From assembly GCA_017527435.1 (NCBI GenBank), contig JAFXQB010000013.1, positions 1 to 64,000 on the forward strand: a stretch of DNA of 64,000 nucleotides, read 5' to 3'. A program made the position numbers and the translations under genes. Position 1 is the first letter of the stretch, and each line of letters opens with the position of its first letter. Positions 54,733-63,356 of this stretch are shown here, piece by piece. The notes under the pieces are model-generated. The model was not told the origin of the DNA and searched no databases. It saw only the letters and a program-made list of their open reading frames with translations. The DNA comes from Salinivirgaceae bacterium (GTDB lineage Bacteria > Bacteroidota > Bacteroidia > Bacteroidales > SZUA-534).

Positions 54733-57183
54733 CTATCTTTTGACAAATCGGTCGAACAAAATCTCACCATTACCAATTGTGGTTCGCACAAGGTAAACAC
54801 CGCTAGGCAAATCAAAAATAGGAAGCAAGCAATTGTATGAATCTACGGCAACGCGCTTAACCACAAAACCTTGCATAGAGATTATCTCAACGCTGCCTAT
54901 CGGGCTTTCACATTCGATTGTAACAAAATCGGTGGCGGGATTGGGAAAAAGCACAAGCGTTTTTTGCGGTGGGCAATCAGTTTGAGCCACTGACGTGAAT
55001 CCGAGCGAAACCGGTAGCGTACCGCGATGCCACATGCCGCCGTAGTGCTCGCCATAATTCACTGCCCCGGCCCACATTCCGCGGCCGTTGGGCGCAATGC
55101 CAATGGCTGTAAATTGGTCAATATCAGTATAAAAATCGGCATAATTGCTGAAAGTTGCACCATCGTCTATGCTGAACGACAGCCCCGATGATGTAAGATC
55201 CCCGTTAAATCCAACGCTCACTAGTGTGTCAGTGCCCGGCACATAGGCAAAACCGGTTATAAAGAACAGACCTTGCGGATGAATCTGTTCCCAATCAGAG
55301 CCGCCATTGGTAGTGCGATATGCCGCATAATTATTTGCAGACAAAGTACTTATCACGCCGGTGTCATTATCGCGGAAAGCGAGTTTGAATTCAGTGTTGC
55401 AAGGTGTCTGCACCACAGTCCAAGTTGCGCCGCGGTCGATAGAACGGAACAGCCGCCCTGCGCTAGTGCCAAAGAAAACCGTGTTGCCACAGACTGCAAA
55501 ACTGCCTACAAGGCCCGTCTCGTCGCGTTTGTTGGCCGGAATGCGCGATGCCTGAACACGTGTCCACTGCTTGCCACCGTCGGTGGTGGTGTAGATTTCG
55601 AAGTAGCCGCCGTTGGGGTCGCCAATGCAGACACCCGACTGCGAGTCCCAAAAATGAATGGCATTGGGGAACGCGCTTTTGCCGCTGAACGTGGCCGACG
55701 GCTGCACCGCCCATGTAGTTCCACCATCGGTTGTGTGCGCTATCTTGCCGCCTGTCAGCGTATTAGAGTTGACGCTCACATAAACCGACGCCCATGCTTC
55801 GGTGGCACTCACTGCGCTTATCGACGAAATCGTATAACTCTCATTTTTAGGAATATTCACCGTTCCGGACAGCCACGACTCACCGCCGTCGGTGGTGCGG
55901 CAGAAATCCATGCACTGCCCGTTGCTGATGGTGGCATTGTAGGCCGACGCCCACGCAACCTGCTCATTGACAGCTGATATATTCTGAATGCCACGGTTCA
56001 CTTTCTTAAATCCCGATGATTGCAAAGTCCAAAGCAAAGGCGTTTCTGTTGACGGACGAATGCCCACAACTGCGTCGAGTTCGCGGTCGAAATGCGTTGA
56101 TTCGAGAATCATCTTGTCGGGCAGGAAAAAACCATCGCATTCACCGCCCCACCCCCAATTAACATGAAGATAACCATCTGAATTATAGCCATCTACAACC
56201 CATGCATGACCTTCATCGTTGCTAGTTGCACCTGAATAGATGACCGGCCGCCCGGCATCAATTTCATTCATTATCAGACTGAACCACTGCTCGTTTGTAT
56301 AATCAGCATAGGTGCAGAGCATGATTGAGTCAGAATAGCGGAAATAGTGCGGCATCGCGTAAAGCACATCAACTGTGTACGAGCCCGAGCCGTTTTTGGT
56401 GTACGACATATCGACAGCCACACCCGCGTGACGCAGCAGCTGCGCTACGGCCGATTTTTCGGCGGCCGAATGCTGTCTGTTCAGCTTGTCGGGCATCAGG
56501 TCCCAATGGTAGGTGGTTGCCCCAAAATTGGCCGACTGCTGCCCTATTTCGGGATTTTCCGACGGCACGTATTTGTGCCATCCGCGCCCTGTTTCCGGCC
56601 AACGGTGATGGCGCATAATCTGCCCCATTGCCACGGCCACGCATCCGGCAAAGGTCGGGCACGAATCGTTGTAAGCGCCGCGCTGTTCCCACGCCGATGT
56701 AAGCAGCGGCCCGACGGTTATAACCGAATCGATAATCGATACGGTATCAGCCACTTGCGTAGAATCAACTATTGGTGTTGAATCGGCGCGGGCACGCCAT
56801 TTACGAAGGTTGGCGGTCGAGCCGATGCCCGACTGACGCACCGCTGATATTTTCTGCCCATAACGGTCGAGTTGGCGCATAAGCATCTTGTTTTCAATGG
56901 GTTCGCTTGCAGGCGATGTGTGCGAGAAGCCTAAAACGGGGTTCACCGCATCATCGGCCGCAATGATGGCAAACCCGCCATCGGCTTGACCGAAAACATA
57001 ATAAACCGTGTCGGCACCGACTGTGCCAACATAGAGCAAACTTATTGTGGATGAAGACTTTTGCGTGTTTTTGCCGAAGACATCGGCTGCGGTGGTCCGA
57101 GCCTTGTCAACGGGCACAAAACCTGCCATCAACTGATTGACAATCAATAATAAAATAGTTGCTATTGAAAGCAATTGTTTCAT
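54733..57183 (-). CDS. Secreted C10 (streptopain-like) cysteine protease with beta-propeller and type IX tail
   Basis: The ATG at 57183 gives a signal peptide (SIATILLLIVNQLMAG); 816 residues. A C10 propeptide (FAIIAADDAVNPVLGFSHTS) precedes the peptidase domain: catalytic Cys in CPTFAGCVAVAMGQIM, catalytic His in EGHAWVVDGYNSDGYLHVN with WGWGG. Five or six Ycf48/BNR-like repeats (TTDGGESW, TTDGGTTW, TTDGGKQW, SIDRGATW, TTNGGSDW) form a propeller. The end (LFPNPATDFVTIECES to SGVYLVRT) is a type A T9SS signal. Similar to Prevotella interpain/Porphyromonas PrtT relatives in the peptidase part. Confidence 0.9.
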   Translation of the reverse strand: MKQLLSIATILLLIVNQLMAGFVPVDKARTTAADVFGKNTQKSSSTISLLYVGTVGADTVYYVFGQADGGFAIIAADDAVNPVLGFSHTSPASEPIENKMLMRQLDRYGQKISAVRQSGIGSTANLRKWRARADSTPIVDSTQVADTVSIIDSVITVGPLLTSAWEQRGAYNDSCPTFAGCVAVAMGQIMRHHRWPETGRGWHKYVPSENPEIGQQSANFGATTYHWDLMPDKLNRQHSAAEKSAVAQLLRHAGVAVDMSYTKNGSGSYTVDVLYAMPHYFRYSDSIMLCTYADYTNEQWFSLIMNEIDAGRPVIYSGATSNDEGHAWVVDGYNSDGYLHVNWGWGGECDGFFLPDKMILESTHFDRELDAVVGIRPSTETPLLWTLQSSGFKKVNRGIQNISAVNEQVAWASAYNATISNGQCMDFCRTTDGGESWLSGTVNIPKNESYTISSISAVSATEAWASVYVSVNSNTLTGGKIAHTTDGGTTWAVQPSATFSGKSAFPNAIHFWDSQSGVCIGDPNGGYFEIYTTTDGGKQWTRVQASRIPANKRDETGLVGSFAVCGNTVFFGTSAGRLFRSIDRGATWTVVQTPCNTEFKLAFRDNDTGVISTLSANNYAAYRTTNGGSDWEQIHPQGLFFITGFAYVPGTDTLVSVGFNGDLTSSGLSFSIDDGATFSNYADFYTDIDQFTAIGIAPNGRGMWAGAVNYGEHYGGMWHRGTLPVSLGFTSVAQTDCPPQKTLVLFPNPATDFVTIECESPIGSVEIISMQGFVVKRVAVDSYNCLLPIFDLPSGVYLVRTTIGNGEILFDRFVKR

Positions 57184-57184
57184 A

Positions 57185-58417
57185 TCATCCCCAGAAAATA
57201 TATGCCACAACAATTGCCGCCACAATGCTCGCAAGGTCGGCAAGCAGGCCGCAGACCACAGCGTGGCGCGTTTTGGTAATGCTCACGCTACCAAAATAGA
57301 CGGCCAGAATGTAGAACGTGGTGTCGGTTGCCCCTTGGAAACAGCACGCCAAACGGCCAGCAAACGAGTCGGCGCCCATTTGGTTCATCGTCTCAATCAT
57401 CACGCCACGCGCACCCGAGCCGCTCAAAGGCTTCATAAATGCCGTGGGCAGAGCATCGACAAAATCGGTGTTCAAGCCAACCAGGGCAAAGAACGAGCGC
57501 AGGCCGTCAATCAGGAAATCGAGCGCGCCCGAAGTGCGGAAAACGCCCACCCCGACAAGTATCGCAATCAGATACGGAATGATTTTGATGGCAACGCCAA
57601 AGCCTTCCTTCGCGCCTTCGATAAACGCTTCATATACATTCACTTTCCGTCTGATAGCCAATGCAATAAACGAAATAATCACGCAAAACAGAATGATGTT
57701 GGCAATGAGCGACGACTGCGCGTTGACTGCTTCGCGCGGCAGCGTCACAAAGTACCAAATCAGGCCGCTGATGATGAGCGAGAAAACGGCGAAATAGCCG
57801 AGAAAAACCTTGTTGAAAAGATTGATTTTCTGAAAGATGGAAACCGCCAGAATTCCGACAATAGTGCTGAAAAATGTTGCAATCAGAATTGGGATGAAAA
57901 CATCGGACGGGTCGGCGGCGCCCATCTGCGCACGGTAAACCATAATGCTCACAGGTATCAGCGTCAGTCCTGAAGTGTTGAGTACCAAGAACATAATCAT
58001 TGAGTTCGACGCGGTGTCCTTCTTCGGGTTCAGTTCCTGCAATTGGCTCATTGCCTTCAGTCCGAGCGGCGTGGCGGCATTGTCGATGCCGAGCATATTG
58101 GCCGCAAGGTTCATCATTATTGAGCCGTTAACAGGGTGATTTTTAGGGATTTCGGGGAACAATTTATTGAAAAACGGCCCCATAATGCGCGAGAAGACGT
58201 TAATCATTCCGCCCTTCTCGCCTATCCGCATCAGGCCAAGCCAGAGCGTCATCACGCCAGTCAGGCCGAGAGAGATTTCGAAGCCCGTTTTGGCCATATC
58301 GAAGGTGCTTGCCACCATTGCCGAAAAAATCTGCGTGTCGCCCAGAAAAATCAGTTTGATGAGCGCCACCACAAACGCTATCACGAAGAATGCTATCCAG
58401 ATGTAGTTGAGAGCCAT
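57185..58417 (-). CDS. Spore maturation protein A/B fusion (Gate-domain membrane protein)
   Basis: 410 residues with about ten membrane helices. The N-terminal half matches SpmA (LGLTGVMTLWLGLMRIGEKG; NLAANMLGIDNAATPLGLKA), the C-terminal half SpmB (EGAKEGFGVAIKIIPYLIAI; KPLSGSGARGVMIETM; GATDTTFYILAVYFGSV). In Bacilli these are separate; fused forms occur in non-sporulating bacteria as nucleoside-transporter-like Gate proteins of unknown substrate. It starts 106 bp after the TlpA-like gene and ends 1 bp before the C10 protease start. Confidence 0.9.
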   Translation of the reverse strand: MALNYIWIAFFVIAFVVALIKLIFLGDTQIFSAMVASTFDMAKTGFEISLGLTGVMTLWLGLMRIGEKGGMINVFSRIMGPFFNKLFPEIPKNHPVNGSIMMNLAANMLGIDNAATPLGLKAMSQLQELNPKKDTASNSMIMFLVLNTSGLTLIPVSIMVYRAQMGAADPSDVFIPILIATFFSTIVGILAVSIFQKINLFNKVFLGYFAVFSLIISGLIWYFVTLPREAVNAQSSLIANIILFCVIISFIALAIRRKVNVYEAFIEGAKEGFGVAIKIIPYLIAILVGVGVFRTSGALDFLIDGLRSFFALVGLNTDFVDALPTAFMKPLSGSGARGVMIETMNQMGADSFAGRLACCFQGATDTTFYILAVYFGSVSITKTRHAVVCGLLADLASIVAAIVVAYIFWG

Positions 58418-58496
58418 TGATTATTTAGGATTTAGGATTTAGAATTTAGGATATAGGATTTAAGATTTATTATCAAATGTTGTTGGGGGTTGGTAG

Positions 58497-58516
58497 GGAC
58501 GCGATTTATCGCGTCC
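58497..58516. repeat. REP-like palindrome
   Basis: GGACGCGA-TTTA-TCGCGTCC, perfect 8-bp arms, preceded by GTTGGTA as at 30484-30490. Confidence 0.75.
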
Positions 58517-58523
58517 GATTGTC

Positions 58524-59144
58524 TTAATTTTCAGTTTGTGTTTGTGTTAACATCGCATCAAGTATCGTTCTCATTTTCTGACCGTTCCATTGTGCCATTC
58601 CGCTTTTGCGCATCAGGATGTTCCCTTCGGCGTCAATCAGGAATGTTACGGGCAGAGTGCTTGTCGAGAGTTGCTCGGGATATTTTTTAATTGGCAGATA
58701 GACAGGCAAATCCAGATTCTTTCGCTTGACGAATTTAGCCACATCGGTGCGTTTCTCGTTGGTCACGAAGACGAAATTCACCTTGTCGGCATAGTTGGCG
58801 TAAAGGCTGCGGAACTGCCCCATCTCGGCCAGGCACGGTGCGCACCATGATGCCCAATAATTGATAATTGTCGGCTTACCAGCGAAATCGGCCAGCGTGC
58901 AGGTATCGCCCCCGAGCGTGCGCAGATGCCAGTCGAGCGACGACGTGAACAGCGGAATGGGCTGCTTGAGCAGCGACGGCTGATAGACAAAAACCGTCGG
59001 TTTCAGCACCAGTGCGATGGTCGATTTCCGCGTCTGCGGAATCATAATGAAAACGGCCAGCAGCACGATTATCAAGTCCACAGCCAGACTGAATTTCGAC
59101 TTGCGGCTCAACAGATTTGTGAAGTAATTCTTGAAAAATTCCAT
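58524..59144 (-). CDS. TlpA/ResA-like membrane-anchored thioredoxin
   Basis: The ATG at 59144 gives 206 residues; the longer frame from 59483 runs antisense into the aminotransferase. N-terminal membrane helix (FSLAVDLIIVLLAVFIMIP), then a periplasmic thioredoxin fold with WASWCAPCLAEMG (active-site CAPC) and cis-Pro region STLPVTFLIDAEGNI. It reduces or exchanges disulfides in envelope proteins; the specific client is unknown. Confidence 0.9.
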   Translation of the reverse strand: MEFFKNYFTNLLSRKSKFSLAVDLIIVLLAVFIMIPQTRKSTIALVLKPTVFVYQPSLLKQPIPLFTSSLDWHLRTLGGDTCTLADFAGKPTIINYWASWCAPCLAEMGQFRSLYANYADKVNFVFVTNEKRTDVAKFVKRKNLDLPVYLPIKKYPEQLSTSTLPVTFLIDAEGNILMRKSGMAQWNGQKMRTILDAMLTQTQTEN

Positions 59145-59196
59145 ATACAAATTAAAAAACAGCGCAAGGTAGCAAAATTTGCGGCGCGCAGGCGAC

Positions 59197-59228
59197 AAAA
59201 AAAGCGGTCCGACTTGCGCCGAACCGCC
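59197..59228 (-). terminator. Intrinsic terminator after the aminotransferase gene
   Basis: Reverse strand: GCGGTTCGGC pairs with GTCGGACCGC (two GU pairs), loop GCAA, then seven T. It lies 23 nt past the stop at 59251. Confidence 0.85.
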
Positions 59229-59250
59229 ATAACTATTAATCGAAAAGAAC

Positions 59251-60543
59251 TTACTTTCCTGACACTTCCTTGCAAGCTGCCAGAATGCCGTCGAACATCG
59301 GGCGGATGTCTTTTTCGGCAACGGCCGAGAAGGCGATGCGGATGAGCCCGTTGATGTTGATGGTGCCGATGCTGTACTTCTCAATGAGCAGCATACGAAC
59401 CTTTTCGGCATCGATTCCGTCGGCGGGCTTGATGCACATAAAATAGCCCGAATTGTAAGGCAGAGCCTTGAAGTACGGTGCATATTTCGGGTCGCTCAAA
59501 GTGTTGCGCACGGCGTTGTAACGAGCCTGCATAATATCGAGTTTGGCTTTCTTCTCGGCAGCGTAGGTTGGCGATTCAAATGCCTGAACCAAAAGCGATT
59601 GCGAAAGGTTGCTCGCATTCGAGATGTTGCCACGCACGGCGCCTGCAGTCTTGTTCTCGAGCGCTTCGTAGAGTTGGGCGTCGCCACCCTTGACGGCGTA
59701 TGTGATGAATCCCACACGGAAGCCCCAAACGTAGTCTTCTTTTGTCGGGCCATCGACTTTCACTGCGAGCACATTCTCGTGCAAATCAGCCAGATAAGCA
59801 AACGGCGACTGACGGTCGACACCTTCTTCGTAAACAAGTCCGAAGTAAGCGTCGTCGCAGATAACGGCGATTTTCTTGCCCTTTTCGGCGGCGTTTTTGA
59901 TGGCCGCAACCAGAGCCTGCATCTCGTCGGTACGCGGCGAGTAGCCCGTCGGGTTGTTGGGGAAATTGAGCAGCAGCACCTTCTTGTCGCCATCGTCCAG
60001 CAGAGCGGCAGAAAGCGACGCAACGTCCATCCTGTCGCCATCAAACAAGTTATACGGTGTGATTTTTGCGCCGTAAGCGTTCGACAGAGCCAGATTGTAG
60101 TTGCCCCAATAAAGGTTCGGAACCAGAATTTCCTGTCCGTCGTTCAGGAACATATATCCAGCCATACTGATGCCGTGAGTGAGCGCGCTTGTGGTGATGG
60201 ACAGACTGATGGTGATGCCCTTCAGACGCGGATTCTTCTCGGCAATCATTGCCTGCCAGCGTTTGCGGATGTCGGGACGACCGAAACTTGGTGCGTAAAG
60301 GAACGCCTTGTCGGCCGCGATGCCCAGCTTCGAGCTGATGCTTTCAAGGTGCATCGGCGAGCCGTCGTCTTCAATGGCCGTGCCGATGGTGGCGTTGATG
60401 CGGGTGCCTTTGGCTTCAGCGCCCTGCCCCAAAATACCTTTCTTCGGGAAGAAAATGTTCTTGCCCCGTTCTGACAACAAATCAAATACCGCCTTGTTTT
60501 TTGCGGCGATAATCTCATTCAAGTTCTGTGCTTGCGGATTCAT
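59251..60543 (-). CDS. Class I/II PLP-dependent aminotransferase
   Basis: 430 residues: GKNIFFPKKGILGQGAEAKG at the start, then fold-type I blocks SALTHGISMAGYMF, NFPNNPTGYSP, VICDDAYFGLVYEEG (Asp and Tyr of the cofactor site), the PLP lysine in VKVDGPTKEDYVWGFRVGF and the C-terminal Arg in GLIRIAFSAV. It is similar to aromatic/branched-chain aminotransferases of Bacteroidota, but the substrate cannot be determined from sequence. Confidence 0.88.
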   Translation of the reverse strand: MNPQAQNLNEIIAAKNKAVFDLLSERGKNIFFPKKGILGQGAEAKGTRINATIGTAIEDDGSPMHLESISSKLGIAADKAFLYAPSFGRPDIRKRWQAMIAEKNPRLKGITISLSITTSALTHGISMAGYMFLNDGQEILVPNLYWGNYNLALSNAYGAKITPYNLFDGDRMDVASLSAALLDDGDKKVLLLNFPNNPTGYSPRTDEMQALVAAIKNAAEKGKKIAVICDDAYFGLVYEEGVDRQSPFAYLADLHENVLAVKVDGPTKEDYVWGFRVGFITYAVKGGDAQLYEALENKTAGAVRGNISNASNLSQSLLVQAFESPTYAAEKKAKLDIMQARYNAVRNTLSDPKYAPYFKALPYNSGYFMCIKPADGIDAEKVRMLLIEKYSIGTININGLIRIAFSAVAEKDIRPMFDGILAACKEVSGK

Positions 60544-60888
60544 ACTGCGTGTATTTTATCGGGGTGCAAAAATACACGTTTTTCACGTGATTTCAATATG
60601 GGTTTTACGTAATGGATAATTGATGGAATCGAAAGCGGGATTGAGTGAGTGCCGCAATGTGATAATCGTTATGGACACCGACTTCGTCATCGTTATTGTC
60701 ATAGTCATCGTTTTCAATTTGCGTTTGTGTCGCCGATTTTAATACATTGCAGCACATTTTTATAATTGTGTTGGCCGCGGTTTGAACGCCAAAAACACGA
60801 TATATGCGCAAGAAACAAAAAATCAATTTATGGACTAAATGATTTATTTACAATAAACTAATACTCTAATAACAAAACTTTTAGGATT
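60544..60888. other. Divergent intergenic region
   Basis: 345 bp. Apart from the aminotransferase promoter at 60567-60596 it shows a short low-complexity stretch around 60690 (CATCGTTATTGTCATAGTCA) and no convincing ORF. No TAnnTTTG box is seen for the forward gene at 60889. Confidence 0.6.
60567..60596 (-). promoter_or_regulatory. Promoter of the aminotransferase gene
   Basis: On the reverse strand TTG (60596-60594), 19-bp spacer and TATTTTTG (60574-60567), 24 nt before the ATG. Both boxes match. Confidence 0.82.
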
Positions 60889-63201
60889 ATGAACATTTTT
60901 CAGAAAAAATCGGCTTTAGTGCTCGCCATTGGCGCGTTAGCACTGCAAGCCACGGCGCAACCAGGTGGCGGACGTTTCCAACAAGTGAAATCGCCAGTTG
61001 TCAACGCTGACAACACAGTGACATTCAACTATCAGAACCGCAACGCAAAAGAAGTGAAGGTTTGGACTCAATTTGGCGGCGACGCCGTGATGACCAAAGG
61101 CGAGAACGGCCTGTGGACGGTGACCGTTGGCCCGACCGCCCCCGACATCTATCCCTACCACTACACCGTTGACGGCATTAGCGTTATGGACCCGCAATGC
61201 GCCGATTGGTTCCCAAACGAGACCTTCAAAAACAGCCTGCTCGATATGCGCGGCGACGGCAATCTGATTCACGCGCTGAAAGACGTGCCCCACGGCAGCG
61301 TTGACTATCTTAACTACTGGTCGCTCGAGTTGGGAATGTTTATTCCTGTAATCGTCTATACACCACCGTTTTACGACAAGAATCCAAACAAATCGTACCC
61401 TGTGATGTACCTTATCAGCGGCACCACCGACACCGAAGAAGTCTATTTCAAGGTGGGCAAAATGAACCTGATTCTCGACAACCTGATTGCCGAAGGCAAG
61501 GCCAAAGAGATGATTCTTGTTCTGCCCTACGGCAACCCCACTCTGCTCAAAACCGAGCGCCAGCCAGCACCGCAGGGCGGCGGAATGGGCGGTTTCGGTA
61601 TGTTCGGCGGCTACAATTTCAACAAGGATTTTGTTGAAGTGCTGATGCCGTTTATTGAGAAGAACTACCGTACCATCAACGATGCTGACCACCGCGGAAT
61701 CGGCGGATTCTCACGCGGCGGAAATCAAGGCCTGTCAATCGGTTTAGCCAATCTCGACAAGTTCTCGTACCTGTGCTCTTACAGTTCGTTCACGCAGATT
61801 CGTCCGGGTCAGTTCGACGATGCCGCCGCTGTGAACGCCAAAATCCACCTTTTCTGGTCGGGAATCGGCACCGATGATTTCCTTTACGGAAACTCAAAGG
61901 ACCTGATGAACCTGCTCGACAAAAACGGTATTAAGAACATAAAGGAATTCACTTACGACAAGTTCGGACACACCTGGATGAACGCCCGCTACTGGCTCGA
62001 CAAGTCGTTCCGCCTGTTGTTCCAAGACCAGAAAGTGATTGATGCAGAGAAAGGTATGAGCCTTGAAGAAGCAGAGAAAGTGCGTCAGGCTTCGGCTGCC
62101 GGTGGCGAAGAATCGCGCCTTACTCCCGCCCTGATGGCTAACTTGTTCCCTGCTGGCGTTAAATCGCCAGAGTACAACCCCGACGGCACCGTGACCTTCC
62201 GCTGCCTGGCCCCCAACGCCGAAAAAGTTGAGTTGGAATGCCAGATGTTCAACGGCACAAAACCAATGGAAAAGAATGATAAAGGCGTTTGGTCAATCAC
62301 AGTAAAACCCGATGTACCAGACATTTATCCGTATGCATTCCAAATTGATGGCACACAGGTTGCCGACCCCAACAATATGCATATGTTCCCCAACGAAGGC
62401 TTCAAATACAGCCTTGTCGATGTTCGCGGCGAAGCACCATCAGTTCAAGACATTCAGGATGTGCCACACGGCAAGGTTTCATATCGTTACTACAACTCGA
62501 AAACCTGCGGAATTGAGCGTCCGTTATGCGTTTACACGCCTGCAGGTTACGAGCCTAACGGCAAGGAGAAACTACCCGTGCTCTATCTTATCCACGGTAT
62601 GACCGACACCTACGAGACTTGGTTTAAAGTTGGCCAGATGAACAATATTCTCGACAATCTGATTGCCAAAGGCGAAGCCAAACGAATGATAGTTGTGATG
62701 CCATACGCCAACCCATACCCCGAGATGATTGCTCAAGGCAAGGCGCAGGCCTATAACGCAATGGACACAAAACTAACTACCAGCGAGTTCATTGACGAAG
62801 TGGTGCCGTTTATCGAAGCCAACTACAATGTGCTTACCGATGCCGACAACCGCGCCATTGCGGGCTTCTCACTCGGCGGACGCCAGACATTGGCTGCGGG
62901 CTTCGGCAATCCCGATAAGTTCCACTATGTGGCCGCTTTTGCCCCTGCCATCTTCGGCAACGAGTATGAGACCAACTTCCAGAATGGCACCTACGCCCCC
63001 ATTGCCGACCTTCAGAAGAAACTGAAATTTATGTTCCTGGGCACAGGCACCGAAGACTTCCTGATTCAGGCTTCGCGCGGCCTTGACAAATATCTTACCG
63101 ACCAGAACCTGAAGCATACCTTCTACAACCCTGGCGGCGGCCACACCTGGATGAACTGCCGCGACTACCTTGAACTGACTGCCAAAGAGTTATTCAAGTA
63201 G
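60889..63201 (+). CDS. Secreted tandem CE1-family esterase with two carbohydrate-binding-like domains
   Basis: 770 residues, signal peptide (LVLAIGALALQATAQ). It is an internal duplication: E-set/CBM48-like domain plus esterase D (CE1) domain (about 30-385), then the same pair again (about 415-768). Nucleophile elbows are IGGFSRGG and IAGFSLGG; catalytic His residues are in KFGHTWMNARYW and GGGHTWMNCRDY; a Gly-rich loop (GGGMGGFGMFGG) is inserted only in the first copy. CE1 enzymes release acetyl or feruloyl groups from plant polysaccharides, so a role in fibre degradation is likely. Both sites appear active. Confidence 0.88.
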   Translation: MNIFQKKSALVLAIGALALQATAQPGGGRFQQVKSPVVNADNTVTFNYQNRNAKEVKVWTQFGGDAVMTKGENGLWTVTVGPTAPDIYPYHYTVDGISVMDPQCADWFPNETFKNSLLDMRGDGNLIHALKDVPHGSVDYLNYWSLELGMFIPVIVYTPPFYDKNPNKSYPVMYLISGTTDTEEVYFKVGKMNLILDNLIAEGKAKEMILVLPYGNPTLLKTERQPAPQGGGMGGFGMFGGYNFNKDFVEVLMPFIEKNYRTINDADHRGIGGFSRGGNQGLSIGLANLDKFSYLCSYSSFTQIRPGQFDDAAAVNAKIHLFWSGIGTDDFLYGNSKDLMNLLDKNGIKNIKEFTYDKFGHTWMNARYWLDKSFRLLFQDQKVIDAEKGMSLEEAEKVRQASAAGGEESRLTPALMANLFPAGVKSPEYNPDGTVTFRCLAPNAEKVELECQMFNGTKPMEKNDKGVWSITVKPDVPDIYPYAFQIDGTQVADPNNMHMFPNEGFKYSLVDVRGEAPSVQDIQDVPHGKVSYRYYNSKTCGIERPLCVYTPAGYEPNGKEKLPVLYLIHGMTDTYETWFKVGQMNNILDNLIAKGEAKRMIVVMPYANPYPEMIAQGKAQAYNAMDTKLTTSEFIDEVVPFIEANYNVLTDADNRAIAGFSLGGRQTLAAGFGNPDKFHYVAAFAPAIFGNEYETNFQNGTYAPIADLQKKLKFMFLGTGTEDFLIQASRGLDKYLTDQNLKHTFYNPGGGHTWMNCRDYLELTAKELFK

Positions 63202-63250
63202 GGATACGGCGTGCCACGACCGATGAAAGGATGCGGCGCGTGTGACCAAT

Positions 63251-63286
63251 AAAAAGCCCGACAACGCAGTATTGTCGGGCTTTTTT
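63251..63286 (+). terminator. Intrinsic terminator after the esterase gene
   Basis: AAAAAGCCCGACAA (63251-63264) pairs with TTGTCGGGCTTTTT (63272-63285), loop CGCAGTA, T-run. Confidence 0.9.
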
Positions 63287-63356
63287 GTATTGTGAATAAA
63301 GCATTTATAGAAGCTTGCGATTTGAAAGATAATTACCCGACACTAACGTTTCCCTT

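Noticed and set aside
60605..60826. Reverse-strand 73-codon ORF with Asp/Asn-rich middle
   Set aside because: It has no promoter or signal sequence, and the acidic stretch comes from a low-complexity DNA tract; probably chance.
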